DNA from: Pseudoalteromonas sp. A601
Lineage (GTDB): Bacteria > Pseudomonadota > Gammaproteobacteria > Enterobacterales > Alteromonadaceae
Assembly: GCF_002165575.1 (NCBI RefSeq)
Contig: NZ_MXQF01000011.1
Location: 1 to 64,000 of the forward strand
Direction: 5' to 3'
Length of the DNA: 64,000 nt
Of this stretch, positions 19,041-28,499 are shown one piece after another. The notes under the pieces were generated by a model that did no database searches, was not told where the DNA came from, and saw only the letters and a program-made list of their open reading frames with translations. The stretch's first letter is position 1; each line of letters starts with the position of its first letter. A program made the translations under genes and the position numbers.

Positions 19041-19107
19041 TCCCTTTGTACAAAAAATCTTTAACTGAATTATTCGCAAAGAGGTTAAGAGGCGCTGCGC
19101 TTTAGAG
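19041..19107. repeat. Dispersed repeat, copy B
   Basis: It shares about 58 bases with copy C (63593-63650), including AATTATTC, CAAAGAG and the identical end GGCGCTGCGCTTTAGAG. It lies 109 bases beyond the ParE-type toxin stop. Confidence 0.8.
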
Positions 19108-19216
19108 AAAATAAGTAAACGAATATGTTTATTGGCTTTGAATTGACCGTCACTGTATTAAAACGCTCAAAAAGAACATTAGACTGAGTTAAGGCTTATT
19201 GGTGTTATAACAGAGT

Positions 19217-19504
19217 TTACACATCGTCCTCGGTCAAAATTTGCCGACAGTTACGAACAGTCAAGATTCGAATTTCGTGACTTGAACTGTAGATAATTCG
19301 ATAGTAACCAAAAATAATTTCACGGTAATTTGTGTGTGGTATTTCAGGAACGAAGCGCCCCATTTCTGGCGTATTGCCAAGCAATTCTGTTTTATCAAAA
19401 ACGTCATTCACCCATTTTTCAGCAGCAGATGGGCTATCTAAAGAAATGAACTCTGCTGCATCACCCAGTTTTTGAAGTGCTAATGGGGACCACACTACTT
19501 TCAT
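19217..19504 (-). CDS. RelE/ParE superfamily toxin
   Basis: The 95-aa protein has the RelE/ParE fold signature: MKVVWSPLALQKL, a helix-rich middle (SAAEKWVNDVF), then GRFVPEIP, YREIIFGYYRIIYS and the C-terminal strand IRILTVRNCRQIL. Toxins of this superfamily attack either gyrase or mRNA; YREI-YRIIY is seen more often in ParE types, but the target cannot be decided. Its ATG overlaps the antitoxin stop by one base (TAATG), so they form one operon. Confidence 0.9.
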   Translation of the reverse strand: MKVVWSPLALQKLGDAAEFISLDSPSAAEKWVNDVFDKTELLGNTPEMGRFVPEIPHTNYREIIFGYYRIIYSSSHEIRILTVRNCRQILTEDDV

Positions 19505-19782
19505 TACTTAATGCGCCGTAGCACTTGTGAACGCGCATCTTCATTTGTAACACCTAGCCCTGAAGCCAACTGGGCTTCTGCGGTACGCATTTCTTCAAGT
19601 AGCTCGATCTTTTCTTGCATTGCTTCATACTCAGCAACATCGAGAACAACAGCTACGCCTTTACCACGCTGTGTGATTACCAATGGACGACGAGTCTCAT
19701 TGATCTGTTTGATGTAAGATGCAACGCCAGCACGAAACTCAGATAACGGTTGAATATCTTGATCGAAATGAATGCGACTCAT
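19504..19782 (-). CDS. Phd/YefM family antitoxin
   Basis: The antitoxin partner of the ParE-type toxin. The N-terminal Phd/YefM DNA-binding domain is seen in SEFRAGVASYIKQI and RPLVITQRGKGVAVVLD; the C-terminal acidic helix (LLEEMRTAEAQ) would neutralise the toxin. I chose the ATG at 19782 because GGAG lies 6 bases upstream; a TTG four codons earlier has no such site. Autorepression of the operon is expected for the family. Confidence 0.9.
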   Translation of the reverse strand: MSRIHFDQDIQPLSEFRAGVASYIKQINETRRPLVITQRGKGVAVVLDVAEYEAMQEKIELLEEMRTAEAQLASGLGVTNEDARSQVLRRIK

Positions 19783-19926
19783 ATTGAACTCCAATTAGTA
19801 CAAAATAACGTACAAATAATAGTTCAACAGTTCACTGTTAGCAAGAGGCCGATATTGTAAAATAGCACTTTATAATACGCACATATGCCCACTTCACCTC
19901 ACACTCATTTTAATTACCCAACAAAA

Positions 19927-19977
19927 AAGCCATAAGCTCAAAGCTACTTAGACTGCTTAAAATAAAACTTATGGCTT
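19927..19977. repeat. Inverted repeat downstream of the chemoreceptor gene
   Basis: AAGCCATAAG (19927-19936) and CTTATGGCTT (19968-19977) are a perfect 10-bp pair with a 31-base spacer. There is no clear T run, so a terminator role is uncertain. Confidence 0.5.
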
Positions 19978-19989
19978 ATAACTTTAAAA

Positions 19990-20017
19990 CTGACGGCTGA
20001 CGGCTGACGGCTGACGG
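19990..20017. repeat. Tandem heptamer array (CTGACGG)x4
   Basis: Four perfect CTGACGG copies end exactly at the stop codon of the chemoreceptor gene. Confidence 0.95.
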
Positions 20018-21898
20018 CTAGACCTTAAACTTATCTATCGCTTGATGCAGTACTTTCGCCTGCTCTGATACTTCTTCACTGGTTTGTGCATTAGTAACAG
20101 CATGGCCTGATGCGCTTTCGGCGATATCACGAATTCTCACTACATTTTTATTTACTTCTGAGGCCACTTGGCTTTGCTCATCAATGGCGGCAGCAATATG
20201 GGTGCTCATGTCCATGATGGTTTGTACATCTTCAGTGATAGAGCTAAGTAACTCACCTGCCTTTGTGGCTTGAGCAGCACTTTCTCCCCCTTGTGTGCGG
20301 CAACGTTGCATTATACTCACCACTTCTTGAGTGCGCTCTTGCAAGGTTGAAATAATACTTTCGATTTCTGTTGTTGATTCCTGCGTGCGCTGAGCAAGCG
20401 AACGTACTTCGTCAGCAACAACAGCAAAGCCTCGTCCTTGCTCTCCGGCACGGGCTGCTTCAATAGCTGCATTCAGAGCAAGTAAGTTTGTTTGTTCTGC
20501 AATACCGCGAATTACATCCAATACAGAACCAATTGTTTCACCGTCTTTTTCAAGTTGTGAAACCACTGAAGAGGCATTACCAAGTGAATCCGAAAGTTGA
20601 TTAATGTGCTTAACGGTAGATTCTACTTCCGAGCGCCCCTGTTGTGCGCTTAAGTTAGTCGACTCGGCCTTTTTAGCCGCCGCTTCAGTATTGTGAGAAA
20701 TATCTTGAATGGTTGCCTGCATTTCAGTAGCAGCTGTTGCTACCATATCAGCTTCATGCAATTGCTCTTGCATACCGCTACTTGTTGCAGAGGTTGTCTC
20801 TGATAAGTTACCTGTCGCAATATTTAATGTAGTGAGCGCGGTATTTACTTCATAAATAAGCTTTTTGAAATCACCAATTAAACTATTAAAGTCAATGGTC
20901 ATAGTAGTGATTTCATCTTTACCGGTTTCTTCAATAAACAAGCTTAAATCGTTGTTGCGCCTAATATCATTAATGGTGTGATACACCCGCTCGATAGGTA
21001 AGATGATTGAACGACTAGTAAAATAAACCAGTGCCATAACAATTAAGCTAGCAATGACAAAAATAGCAATTGCTAGCATTTGTGCCTGCTTAGCAGTTTC
21101 ATCCACTTGCTGTTTGGTCTCGCTTGTAATGCGCGAAACCACCTCATCACTTTGTTTGACACTACCGCGCATTTTTCCTAGAGCACCTGAATCTAAATCT
21201 AGACCCAGTGCAACTTGTGCATCCACCAGTGCTGTAAACTTACTTTGATAGCTGTTAAGTAATAAGGCCAACTGCCCACTAGTGTTAGCATCAATATCTG
21301 CCGCTCTAATTTGTTGGCTTAATTGCTGGGTTAAGTCTTTAAAACGCGAAAGGTATTTAAGATCTAAGCGCAGCATAAAATCTTTTTCGGCGCGGCGTAA
21401 CTGTAGCATTAAAGTTAAAAGTTGGTTGTTGTCTTGCTCATCTAGCACCATTTCCATCTCATGTACCGCACTACGCAACTCACCATATAAGGCGTCTGTT
21501 GGGTGCAATCCTATGACACGTTGTAACTCAACAACTTTTTGAAAATCGTTATAATACTTCTCAGCTAGCGCCGCGAACTGATTAACTTGAACAGTGGCGA
21601 TATTTAATTCATTTGACAGTACAGTCAGTTTATCGAGTTTAGACTGCAATTGTTCATACTCTTGATCAAATGCTGCTAACTTCGACACATCCTTATAAAA
21701 AAGAAAATCTTTTTCATGTTTACGCATCGATAGCTCATGTATATCCAGTTCTTCTGCATATTGAATGGTTTCATTTAGTTTTAGCATGGTCCGTGCTTCA
21801 TAAATGATGATACAAAGCATAACAATCATTGCTAAACCAACAACTAAAGCGTTAATTTGTAACCGACGCTTAATCGTCAGGTTTTGGAGTAAAGTCAT
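20018..21898 (-). CDS. Methyl-accepting chemotaxis protein with helical bimodular-type sensor
   Basis: A 626-aa transmembrane chemoreceptor. Layout: membrane helix (about 14-34), all-helical periplasmic region of about 235 residues with two similar modules ([12 protein letters not shown] and [13 protein letters not shown]), membrane helix (about 273-295), HAMP, then the signalling domain with hairpin tip sequence around [19 protein letters not shown]. The paired EKDF modules match HBM (helical bimodular) sensors, which in known cases bind organic acids; the ligand here is unknown. No CheR-binding pentapeptide is seen at the end. Confidence 0.93.
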   Translation of the reverse strand: MTLLQNLTIKRRLQINALVVGLAMIVMLCIIIYEARTMLKLNETIQYAEELDIHELSMRKHEKDFLFYKDVSKLAAFDQEYEQLQSKLDKLTVLSNELNIATVQVNQFAALAEKYYNDFQKVVELQRVIGLHPTDALYGELRSAVHEMEMVLDEQDNNQLLTLMLQLRRAEKDFMLRLDLKYLSRFKDLTQQLSQQIRAADIDANTSGQLALLLNSYQSKFTALVDAQVALGLDLDSGALGKMRGSVKQSDEVVSRITSETKQQVDETAKQAQMLAIAIFVIASLIVMALVYFTSRSIILPIERVYHTINDIRRNNDLSLFIEETGKDEITTMTIDFNSLIGDFKKLIYEVNTALTTLNIATGNLSETTSATSSGMQEQLHEADMVATAATEMQATIQDISHNTEAAAKKAESTNLSAQQGRSEVESTVKHINQLSDSLGNASSVVSQLEKDGETIGSVLDVIRGIAEQTNLLALNAAIEAARAGEQGRGFAVVADEVRSLAQRTQESTTEIESIISTLQERTQEVVSIMQRCRTQGGESAAQATKAGELLSSITEDVQTIMDMSTHIAAAIDEQSQVASEVNKNVVRIRDIAESASGHAVTNAQTSEEVSEQAKVLHQAIDKFKV

Positions 21899-22013
21899 CT
21901 ACAACAGCCTTTCTAATTTAATCATTATGATTATAGTCAAGTATTGGTCTTAATGTGCTGATTATCTCACTTTAAACCAATAATCTGTAAATTAATTTAC
22001 TCTTTATCTAAAA

Positions 22014-23042
22014 TTAAGCCACTGAATCCCATAATGATTCGTGTAAATTTTGGGTGTTACTCCATTGCTTCTCTGCCAGCCAGTTTACCAACGGCTTAGG
22101 ATCACTGGGAAAGTTTATCTGCATGTGATCTTTGCTAGTAATCCACTCATCAAGTGCACATGGGTTTAAATAACTCATCACATGCGCTGCTTTCATGGCT
22201 AATAACGTTTGTGCATTGGCATCCTGCTCAAATTGACCTGACAATGGTTTGAGTAATAATTTTTTACCGAGCTTTAGCGCTTCACTGGAAAGTTCAAACC
22301 CTGCATTGGCTATTACGCCGCTGGCGTTGGCTAAGTCATTCAAAAAGCCACTGCGTGAAGGTGCCCTTAAATGAATGTGCCCATGAGAGTTATTTTTTGC
22401 ATCGGGGTGATAACAATAAAACTCTTTAGCCGGAAAGTCCTTTAAATAATCAACCACACTTGCTAGTTCTTCAAATGGTAAATAAACCAATACCTTATTA
22501 TCAACACTCACTGGATTATCATGATGGTGATTGGCAATAAACGGTGGGATGATATTGCCTGCAAACGGTTGCCAATGAACGCCTAAATAAACATCGGCAG
22601 GCGCATAACAACGAATTAATGAACGGCGAAATAAACCATGACCAAACATAGGCACTTTGGGTGATAAAAAAGCGGCTTGGTGGCTCATTCCAATAACCGG
22701 CACACCTTGGCGCTTTGCTGCCCACGCGGTGATGGGCTCGAAGTCATTAAACACAAAATCGTAACTGGATACATCCAGCTGCTTAATATCATTTAGCAAT
22801 TTGCACACTCGCGCATTCTTTACTGTGCGTAAACTACTAACTTGACCATTTTGGGTTGAAAACGATAATCCGCGAAAACTACGGTAATTTATAAATTCGC
22901 CCATATCAAAATAGTCTTGCTGCGCGCGCCCTGAAAAAACATAATCAACTTCTACGCCCATCTGGCTAAACGCATTTGCCATTACTCGTGCACGAGTTAT
23001 ATGTCCGTTTCCTGTGCCTTGAATACCGTACAGTATTCTCAT
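22014..23042 (-). CDS. Glycosyltransferase of the MJ1255/VC2487 family
   Basis: The 342-aa protein starts MRILYGIQGTGNGHITRA, the hallmark Gly-rich nucleotide-sugar loop of this family, and ends with the GT-B donor site region (SGVIANAGFELSSEALKLGKKLL, in pieces at about 245-270). The acceptor is unknown. The ATG at 23042 overlaps the stop of the PAP2 gene by 4 bases (ATGA), so a lipid-linked sugar metabolism role together with that phosphatase is plausible inference. A TM helix is not evident. Confidence 0.85.
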   Translation of the reverse strand: MRILYGIQGTGNGHITRARVMANAFSQMGVEVDYVFSGRAQQDYFDMGEFINYRSFRGLSFSTQNGQVSSLRTVKNARVCKLLNDIKQLDVSSYDFVFNDFEPITAWAAKRQGVPVIGMSHQAAFLSPKVPMFGHGLFRRSLIRCYAPADVYLGVHWQPFAGNIIPPFIANHHHDNPVSVDNKVLVYLPFEELASVVDYLKDFPAKEFYCYHPDAKNNSHGHIHLRAPSRSGFLNDLANASGVIANAGFELSSEALKLGKKLLLKPLSGQFEQDANAQTLLAMKAAHVMSYLNPCALDEWITSKDHMQINFPSDPKPLVNWLAEKQWSNTQNLHESLWDSVA

Positions 23043-23578
23043 AGATAACCCACCAATAAAATAGCCATTACACCACAACTTGAACCCATTAAAGCCCCAA
23101 GCACGACATCAGCAGGGAAGTGAACCCCTAGCACCACACGAGAAGCAGACACACCGCTGGCCCATGCAAACCATAACCAGAATAATTCTGGAAAATATTG
23201 CGCCAGTATAATGGCGACTAAAAAAGCGCCCGCACTATGCCCTGATGGCAAACTAAACTTATCGCTAGGCACTATATATGCGCCTTTTACTAAACAATCA
23301 CATGGGCGAACTCGCGCGAAGGTTTTTTTTGCAACATAATAAATTGGTCTTTCGATCAAAAAGCCAAGCAACAAGGTGATCGATAGCAGTTGCAACTCTT
23401 GCTCACTGCCTAACCAGCCAAACCCCAAAGCCATCATGACGTATAAGCCACCATTACCGCTTTTTGAAAACCCTAACGCTGAATTTTTTATCCATACGGG
23501 TGAGTTTCCATTAAATAGCTTAAGGAACAAATCTTCATCTAACTGTGCAACCTTTTTTAGTATATTGTTCTGACTCAT
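23039..23578 (-). CDS. PAP2 family membrane phosphatase
   Basis: A 179-aa integral membrane phosphatase with all three catalytic motifs: KKTFARVRP, PSGHSAG and SRVVLGVHFPADV. Four to five membrane segments are visible. Members dephosphorylate undecaprenyl pyrophosphate, phosphatidylglycerol phosphate or related lipids; the substrate cannot be read. The ATG at 23578 has AGGA 7 bases upstream and is preferred over an earlier in-frame start. Coupled to the glycosyltransferase gene. Confidence 0.9.
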   Translation of the reverse strand: MSQNNILKKVAQLDEDLFLKLFNGNSPVWIKNSALGFSKSGNGGLYVMMALGFGWLGSEQELQLLSITLLLGFLIERPIYYVAKKTFARVRPCDCLVKGAYIVPSDKFSLPSGHSAGAFLVAIILAQYFPELFWLWFAWASGVSASRVVLGVHFPADVVLGALMGSSCGVMAILLVGYL

Positions 23579-23795
23579 GGTTGGGTCCTTTTTCACGCAA
23601 ACTATGTACACAATTTCAGCATAGGCGCTCTAAATAACAATTGGGTGACGCTTTTAAGACACTAATGTTGCTTTTACCTACTTACGCTCTTTTTTGCATA
23701 AAAAGAGCACAATTAACTATCATTAAGTCGTTGTTATTGCGTTTAAGAGGGGTATACTGAAGACTAGCTCATATATCTTTTAGAAGGATAGAAAA

Positions 23796-24293
23796 ATGGA
23801 TTACAGCACCTCAGATTTATGCGATCACTTTGCCGACGTGGTCGATGTGCTCGAACCTATGTTTATTAACTTTGGTGGCCGTCACAGTTTTGGTGGCCGT
23901 ATCAAAACCGTTAAATGTTTTGAAAATAATGAACTGATCAGAGAGATCCTTAGCGAAGATGGTGATGAGTGTGTTTTACTCATTGATGGCGGTGGTTCAA
24001 CTCGTCGTGCACTGATTGATATTGAGCTAGCTGAATTAGCCATAGAGAATAATTGGCAAGGCATTGTTGTTTACGGTGCAGTACGCCACGTAGACGAACT
24101 TGAAGAACTCGACTTTGGTATTCAAGCGATTGCATCTATTCCTGTTGCGGCAGATAGCCAAGGTGCTGGTGAAGATGGTATTGGGGTTAATTTTGCCGGT
24201 GTTTCATTTTTTGATGATGATTACATCTACGCAGACAGCACGGGGATCGTGTTATCAGCTGAAGAGCTAGAATTGGAAATTGTTGAAGAATAA
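23796..24293 (+). CDS. rraA: Ribonuclease E activity regulator RraA
   Basis: RraA binds RNase E and modulates mRNA decay. The trimeric demethylmenaquinone-methyltransferase-like fold is recognised from [45 protein letters not shown] and [12 protein letters not shown]. Length 165 aa is typical. ATG at 23796 has AGAAGGA at good spacing. The arginase-family gene starts on the very next base after its stop, so both are probably on one mRNA. Confidence 0.95.
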   Translation: MDYSTSDLCDHFADVVDVLEPMFINFGGRHSFGGRIKTVKCFENNELIREILSEDGDECVLLIDGGGSTRRALIDIELAELAIENNWQGIVVYGAVRHVDELEELDFGIQAIASIPVAADSQGAGEDGIGVNFAGVSFFDDDYIYADSTGIVLSAEELELEIVEE

Positions 24294-25340
24294 ATGTCCG
24301 AATACCTACATATTTATGATGAAGCGACTGTTAAACCTTGGTGTAGCAGTCGTTTAAATGAAAAAAAAGCATGGCAGTCTATTGCTTTATTAGACACCCA
24401 AGTAAACCCACTACAGGCCATGCAAGATGCTGCACAGTTTGGTATTAAATACGTTTTACTTGGCATCTGTGAAGACATTGGCCCCAGAGCAAACCTTGGT
24501 AATGGCGGAGCAAGCGATGGCTGGCACGCATTTATTAAGCGCTTTTTGAATCAGTCAAATAATCAATTTTTAGCAAACGAAAAAGTGTTATTGCTTGGTG
24601 AGGTTGGTGTTGCAGATATTACCGCAGCCGCAGCTGATTTAGATATTCAGAACCCAGAGCAACTTAACCAATTACGTGATTATTGCGGCCAATTAGATAC
24701 CCGTGTTGAGCACGTGTTAAATTTAATTTTTAGCGCCGGCCTTGAGCCAATAATAATAGGTGGCGGCCATAACAATTGCTTAGGTATTATTCGTGCTTTA
24801 AGTAAACATAAAAAGCAGCCTATCAACGCTATTAATTTTGACCCTCACGCCGATTTTCGTGACTGTGAAGGTCGTCATTCTGGCAATGGCTTTCGTTATG
24901 CATACAATGAGCAGCACCTGCATAATTACCATGTAATTGGATTGCACGAACTAAAGAATAATCAAGCGATTATTGACGCATTAGCTGAGGCTAAGTTTGG
25001 TTATGATAGCTACCAAGCACTGCAAGTAAGGCGTGAAAAATCACTCACGCAAGCATGCCAGCAAGCGCTTGATAAATTAAGTCATGCACCTTTAGGTGTA
25101 GAAGTTGATTTAGACAGTATTTCATTAATGCCAGTAAGCGCATACACCAATTGCGGATTTAGCGTCAGTGATGCAGAGCATTTTGTATATTTAGCCGCAA
25201 CGCAAGCTAATAGCCAATATTTACACCTTTGTGAAGCAGCGCCAAATCAACACCCTAGTGGTTTAAATGCGGGATTGAATGATGCCGGGCAAATCATTAC
25301 CGCACTGGTTAATGCATACCTGCAAGCTAAAGAAAACTAA
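24294..25340 (+). CDS. Arginase-family hydrolase, probable formimidoylglutamase (HutG-like)
   Basis: A 348-aa ureohydrolase. Manganese ligands are in GGGHNN (His159), FDPHADFRD (Asp183, His185, Asp187) and VEVDLDSI (Asp272, Asp274). The family includes arginase, agmatinase and formimidoylglutamase. A hut cluster lacking hutG lies 2.8 kb away, so cleavage of formimidoylglutamate to glutamate and formamide is the likely job; sequence alone does not exclude another guanidino substrate. It abuts rraA (no gap). No HutC-type palindrome is seen upstream of rraA, so it may not be co-regulated with hutUH. Confidence 0.7.
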   Translation: MSEYLHIYDEATVKPWCSSRLNEKKAWQSIALLDTQVNPLQAMQDAAQFGIKYVLLGICEDIGPRANLGNGGASDGWHAFIKRFLNQSNNQFLANEKVLLLGEVGVADITAAAADLDIQNPEQLNQLRDYCGQLDTRVEHVLNLIFSAGLEPIIIGGGHNNCLGIIRALSKHKKQPINAINFDPHADFRDCEGRHSGNGFRYAYNEQHLHNYHVIGLHELKNNQAIIDALAEAKFGYDSYQALQVRREKSLTQACQQALDKLSHAPLGVEVDLDSISLMPVSAYTNCGFSVSDAEHFVYLAATQANSQYLHLCEAAPNQHPSGLNAGLNDAGQIITALVNAYLQAKEN

Positions 25341-25353
25341 GCCGTCGCGTAAT

Positions 25354-27120
25354 TTAGCTGTGCTCGATTTGCCATTGCTTTAACCAAGAAATCATACCGA
25401 CGCTACTCAATGGGTGGCTAAAATAATAACCTTGGGCTGCGAACGCATTGAGGTTATTAACAAAGCTTAACTGCTCTTTAGTTTCAACTCCCTCACAAAT
25501 AACTTTACTATTTTGTTGATTATGCATTTCAACCATGCCGGCGATTAAGCTTCTTATATGTCCTTGCTGGCTAAAGTCTGCGGTAAGCGAAGGCGATACT
25601 TTTACATACTCAACAGCTAAGTTAGGTAACTTAGCCAACCACACAGGGCTATCGCCTAAGCCGTCGACACACATTTTAACCCCTTTACTATTAAGTCTTG
25701 CAACCATTGCTTTGCCTTGCTCATCTAAATTCATAAAGACCTCAAGAGGGCACTCTATGATTAAATCTCCTGGTAATAAATGATGTTCTAAAAAAACCTG
25801 ATCAATAAATGCAATAAACTCCTCATTAAGCATTTCTGGGCCAAATATATTTGTGCTTAATGGCATTTTAATACCTTCCATCCGCAATGCCATTACCAAC
25901 TCTGCAGCTCTTTCGATAACAAATTCAGCTAAAGGATACCCCAACCCTGCAATACGAATATCTTCGATAAATCGGCTGGCAGATAAAATACCCTGCTTAG
26001 GATGTTGCCAACGCAGCAGCAACTCCAAAAACTCGATATCTTCATCATGATTACGAATAACGGGCTGAAAATACAACTCCAACTCGCTCGAAAAGTTAAT
26101 ATTGGCCAACTCTTTTAATCGAGCTTGCTGCTCTAGTTGCTCAACCATCATTTGTTGATGAAAAGCGACAACTTGTTTATTAGGTTGGCTATCGAGTGCT
26201 AAATACCCGTACGAGATTAAACTATCAAAACCACTGCCTTGTTCATCACAATTTACATAGCTTGCCCGTGCGGTTACTTCGACGGTGCAATTAGCCACAT
26301 TGAAGGGTTTTAGCGTTGCCCCTAATATTTGACTAATAAGCTGTTCGTGAAGGTGCTTATAGGTATCTAAGCAACATATAAATGCAAAGTTTAATCCACC
26401 TAAATGCGCTAATTTTTGCTGTGCTGATATATTAATAACGTCTTCAATAGCTAATAACTGTTTTGCTCTACTTGCCGATTGCGCCAATAGTAAATCACCG
26501 AAATCTCGGCCGATGTGCTGGTTTACAGCAGCAAAACCTTCTAAGCGAATAATAACGAGCGCGCCATCATGTTCGCCGCCATGGCGCCAGTCATAATAAG
26601 CCTGTTTTAATTTAGCACGATTTGGTAGTTCAGATAGCGGCGATGAAATTAACGGCTCGTCTCGGCTAACTTCATCTTGGCTATTGGTTAAGTCATGTTC
26701 ATCTTCGAAAAAATAACCTGAACTTGCTAATACCAGCGTTGCAAGTACCACCCAATGATTTGGAATAGCTAACAGTAAGTGGGCAGCAAAACAAATTGTA
26801 AAAACTAGCGCAGCACCAAAGCTAATGCTCAGCATAGTCCAGTTGTTTTGTTTAAACGTTTGCCACAAATGTAAGGCAATCATCAAAGCGAGTAATAGTT
26901 CAAGATAGGCGTAATGAAAGCTCAATAATGCTAATGCAACAAAGGCATTGGCTATATAACTTAAGCGAAGTAATGGGTGCCTTACAACACATAAGGCACA
27001 TATCATTGACATCAATATCGCCCCACTTAGAAAAACGGGGATTTGTGTGTTAGTTAAAAAAGAGCTTCCTGCTATTTGTGTAAGTCCAGTAGTTGTTAAT
27101 AGCGCAAGTAAAGTCATCAA
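25354..27120 (-). CDS. Membrane protein with degenerate GGDEF and EAL domains
   Basis: The 588-aa protein has a hydrophobic N-terminal sensor with about five to six membrane segments (1-150), a GGDEF-like domain (about 168-300) and an EAL-like domain (about 330-585). The GGDEF signature is replaced by GGLNF (about 241-245). In the EAL part the signature is ELL, the catalytic DDFGTG motif is DGLGDS (about 482-487) and the AEGVE motif is CEGVE. Neither synthesis nor hydrolysis of cyclic di-GMP looks likely; a binding or regulatory role, as for CsrD/MshH-like proteins, is inference. Confidence 0.85.
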   Translation of the reverse strand: MMTLLALLTTTGLTQIAGSSFLTNTQIPVFLSGAILMSMICALCVVRHPLLRLSYIANAFVALALLSFHYAYLELLLALMIALHLWQTFKQNNWTMLSISFGAALVFTICFAAHLLLAIPNHWVVLATLVLASSGYFFEDEHDLTNSQDEVSRDEPLISSPLSELPNRAKLKQAYYDWRHGGEHDGALVIIRLEGFAAVNQHIGRDFGDLLLAQSASRAKQLLAIEDVINISAQQKLAHLGGLNFAFICCLDTYKHLHEQLISQILGATLKPFNVANCTVEVTARASYVNCDEQGSGFDSLISYGYLALDSQPNKQVVAFHQQMMVEQLEQQARLKELANINFSSELELYFQPVIRNHDEDIEFLELLLRWQHPKQGILSASRFIEDIRIAGLGYPLAEFVIERAAELVMALRMEGIKMPLSTNIFGPEMLNEEFIAFIDQVFLEHHLLPGDLIIECPLEVFMNLDEQGKAMVARLNSKGVKMCVDGLGDSPVWLAKLPNLAVEYVKVSPSLTADFSQQGHIRSLIAGMVEMHNQQNSKVICEGVETKEQLSFVNNLNAFAAQGYYFSHPLSSVGMISWLKQWQIEHS

Positions 27121-27142
27121 ATAAGTACAGCATAAAAATAGA

Positions 27143-28390
27143 CTAGTTAAGTCTACCTAATACCCACAGATTTAACAGTTTATTTACACCTAATTGATAG
27201 CTTAATTGCGCTGGGTGTGAGATCTGCCAGTGTGCGATGTCTGCTCTCATACCCACTTTGAGCACACCTCGATCAGTTAAACCCAGTGCCTTAGCTGCAT
27301 TTCGAGTTACACCAGCTAAGGTTTCTGTGGGAGTTAACCTAAATAATGTGCATCCCATATTCATCATTAATTGCAAAGAGCACAATGGCGATGTTCCCGG
27401 ATTAAAGTCTGTCGATATAGCAATGGGCACATTATACTGCTTTAATAAATCTATTGGTGGTTGTTTAGTTTCGCGTAAAAAGTAAAACGCGCCAGGTAGT
27501 AGCACGGCAACCGTGTCTGCAGCAGCCATGGCTTTTACACCCTCTTCATCTAAATGCTCAATATGATCTGCCGATAAGCCCTTAAACTCAGCAACTAATT
27601 GTGCGCCCTGTTGATTTGATAATTGTTCTGCATGGCATTTAACAGGTAGGCCGTGCTTAGTAGCTGCGTCAAACACACGACGGGTTTGCTCATTGCTAAA
27701 ACCGACATTTTCGCAAAATACATCAACCGCATCGGCTAAATTGGCAGAAACAACTTGCTCTAGCATGTCATTACACACCAAATCTATGTATTCATCACTA
27801 CGACCTTTAAACTCTGGTGGTAATGCATGTGCGCCTAAAAATGTGGTCTTTACGTCAACAGGGTGGTTTTCTCCCAGCAGTCGAGCAACTTCGAGTATTT
27901 TGACTTCATTTTCGCAATCGAGCCCATAGCCCGATTTTATCTCTACCGTAGTCACACCTTCAGCATAAAGCGCATTTAACCTGTCTTTGGCCAGTACAAA
28001 TAGCGCTTCGTGATCGGCTTCACGTGTGGCTCGCACAGTACTGGCAATCCCGCCTCCTTGAGCAGCTATTTGCTCATAGCTAACGCCTTGTAGTCGCTGT
28101 TCAAATTCTTCGGCCCGAGAACCCGCAAATACTAAATGCGTGTGACAGTCAATTAAACCTGGCGTTAACCACTGTCCTTTTGCTGAAAGCATCGGCGTCG
28201 CAAAAGCATCAAATTTTGGTAACTCGCTTTGCTTACCGAGCCACGCTATATGGCCATCTTTAATTGCTAAGGCCGCATTTTCAATAGCACCATATGCAGA
28301 GTCGATACTGCTATCCATGGTGGCAATATTGGCGTCGGTTATTAATAAATCCCACTCACAAGATAAACTGTCTAATGTTGAATTACTCAT
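27143..28390 (-). CDS. hutI: Imidazolonepropionase
   Basis: Third step of histidine degradation: hydrolysis of imidazolonepropionate to formimidoylglutamate. An amidohydrolase-fold enzyme with metal motif DCHTH (His83, His85), KSGYGL, KCHAEQ, ADHIEH and STDFNPGT. Length 415 aa is normal. The ATG at 28390 has AAGGG 5 bases upstream; a GTG just before is less well placed. It is transcribed divergently from hutC across a palindromic operator. Confidence 0.96.
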   Translation of the reverse strand: MSNSTLDSLSCEWDLLITDANIATMDSSIDSAYGAIENAALAIKDGHIAWLGKQSELPKFDAFATPMLSAKGQWLTPGLIDCHTHLVFAGSRAEEFEQRLQGVSYEQIAAQGGGIASTVRATREADHEALFVLAKDRLNALYAEGVTTVEIKSGYGLDCENEVKILEVARLLGENHPVDVKTTFLGAHALPPEFKGRSDEYIDLVCNDMLEQVVSANLADAVDVFCENVGFSNEQTRRVFDAATKHGLPVKCHAEQLSNQQGAQLVAEFKGLSADHIEHLDEEGVKAMAAADTVAVLLPGAFYFLRETKQPPIDLLKQYNVPIAISTDFNPGTSPLCSLQLMMNMGCTLFRLTPTETLAGVTRNAAKALGLTDRGVLKVGMRADIAHWQISHPAQLSYQLGVNKLLNLWVLGRLN

Positions 28391-28430
28391 CACGGCCCTT
28401 AAAAAGTTTTTTATTAGTTTAACAACCCAT

Positions 28431-28444
28431 CTTGTATATACAAG
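28431..28444. promoter_or_regulatory. HutC operator between hutI and hutC
   Basis: CTTGTATATACAAG is a perfect 14-bp palindrome midway between the divergent hutI and hutC starts. An almost identical copy lies in front of hutU. Hut repressors of the GntR family bind sites with a TGTATATACA-type core, so this is the likely operator for both directions. Confidence 0.88.
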
Positions 28445-28499
28445 CTTATTATGCCATCTTATAGCGAATATAAATTAATACACAGTGTAATTTAAACCA

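Larger units (their letters stand above)
18663..19216. repeat. 554-base repeat-rich intergenic stretch
   Basis: No gene is visible. It carries two copies of a dispersed repeat (18796-18900 and 19041-19107) that recurs at 63554-63650, separated by a REP-like palindrome (18922-18986) that recurs at 62877-62927. Each is listed separately. Confidence 0.7.

Noticed and set aside
19041..19107. Integron attC site next to the toxin-antitoxin pair
   Set aside because: The repeat lacks paired core sites of the RYYYAAC/GTTRRRY type at its ends and no integrase is present.
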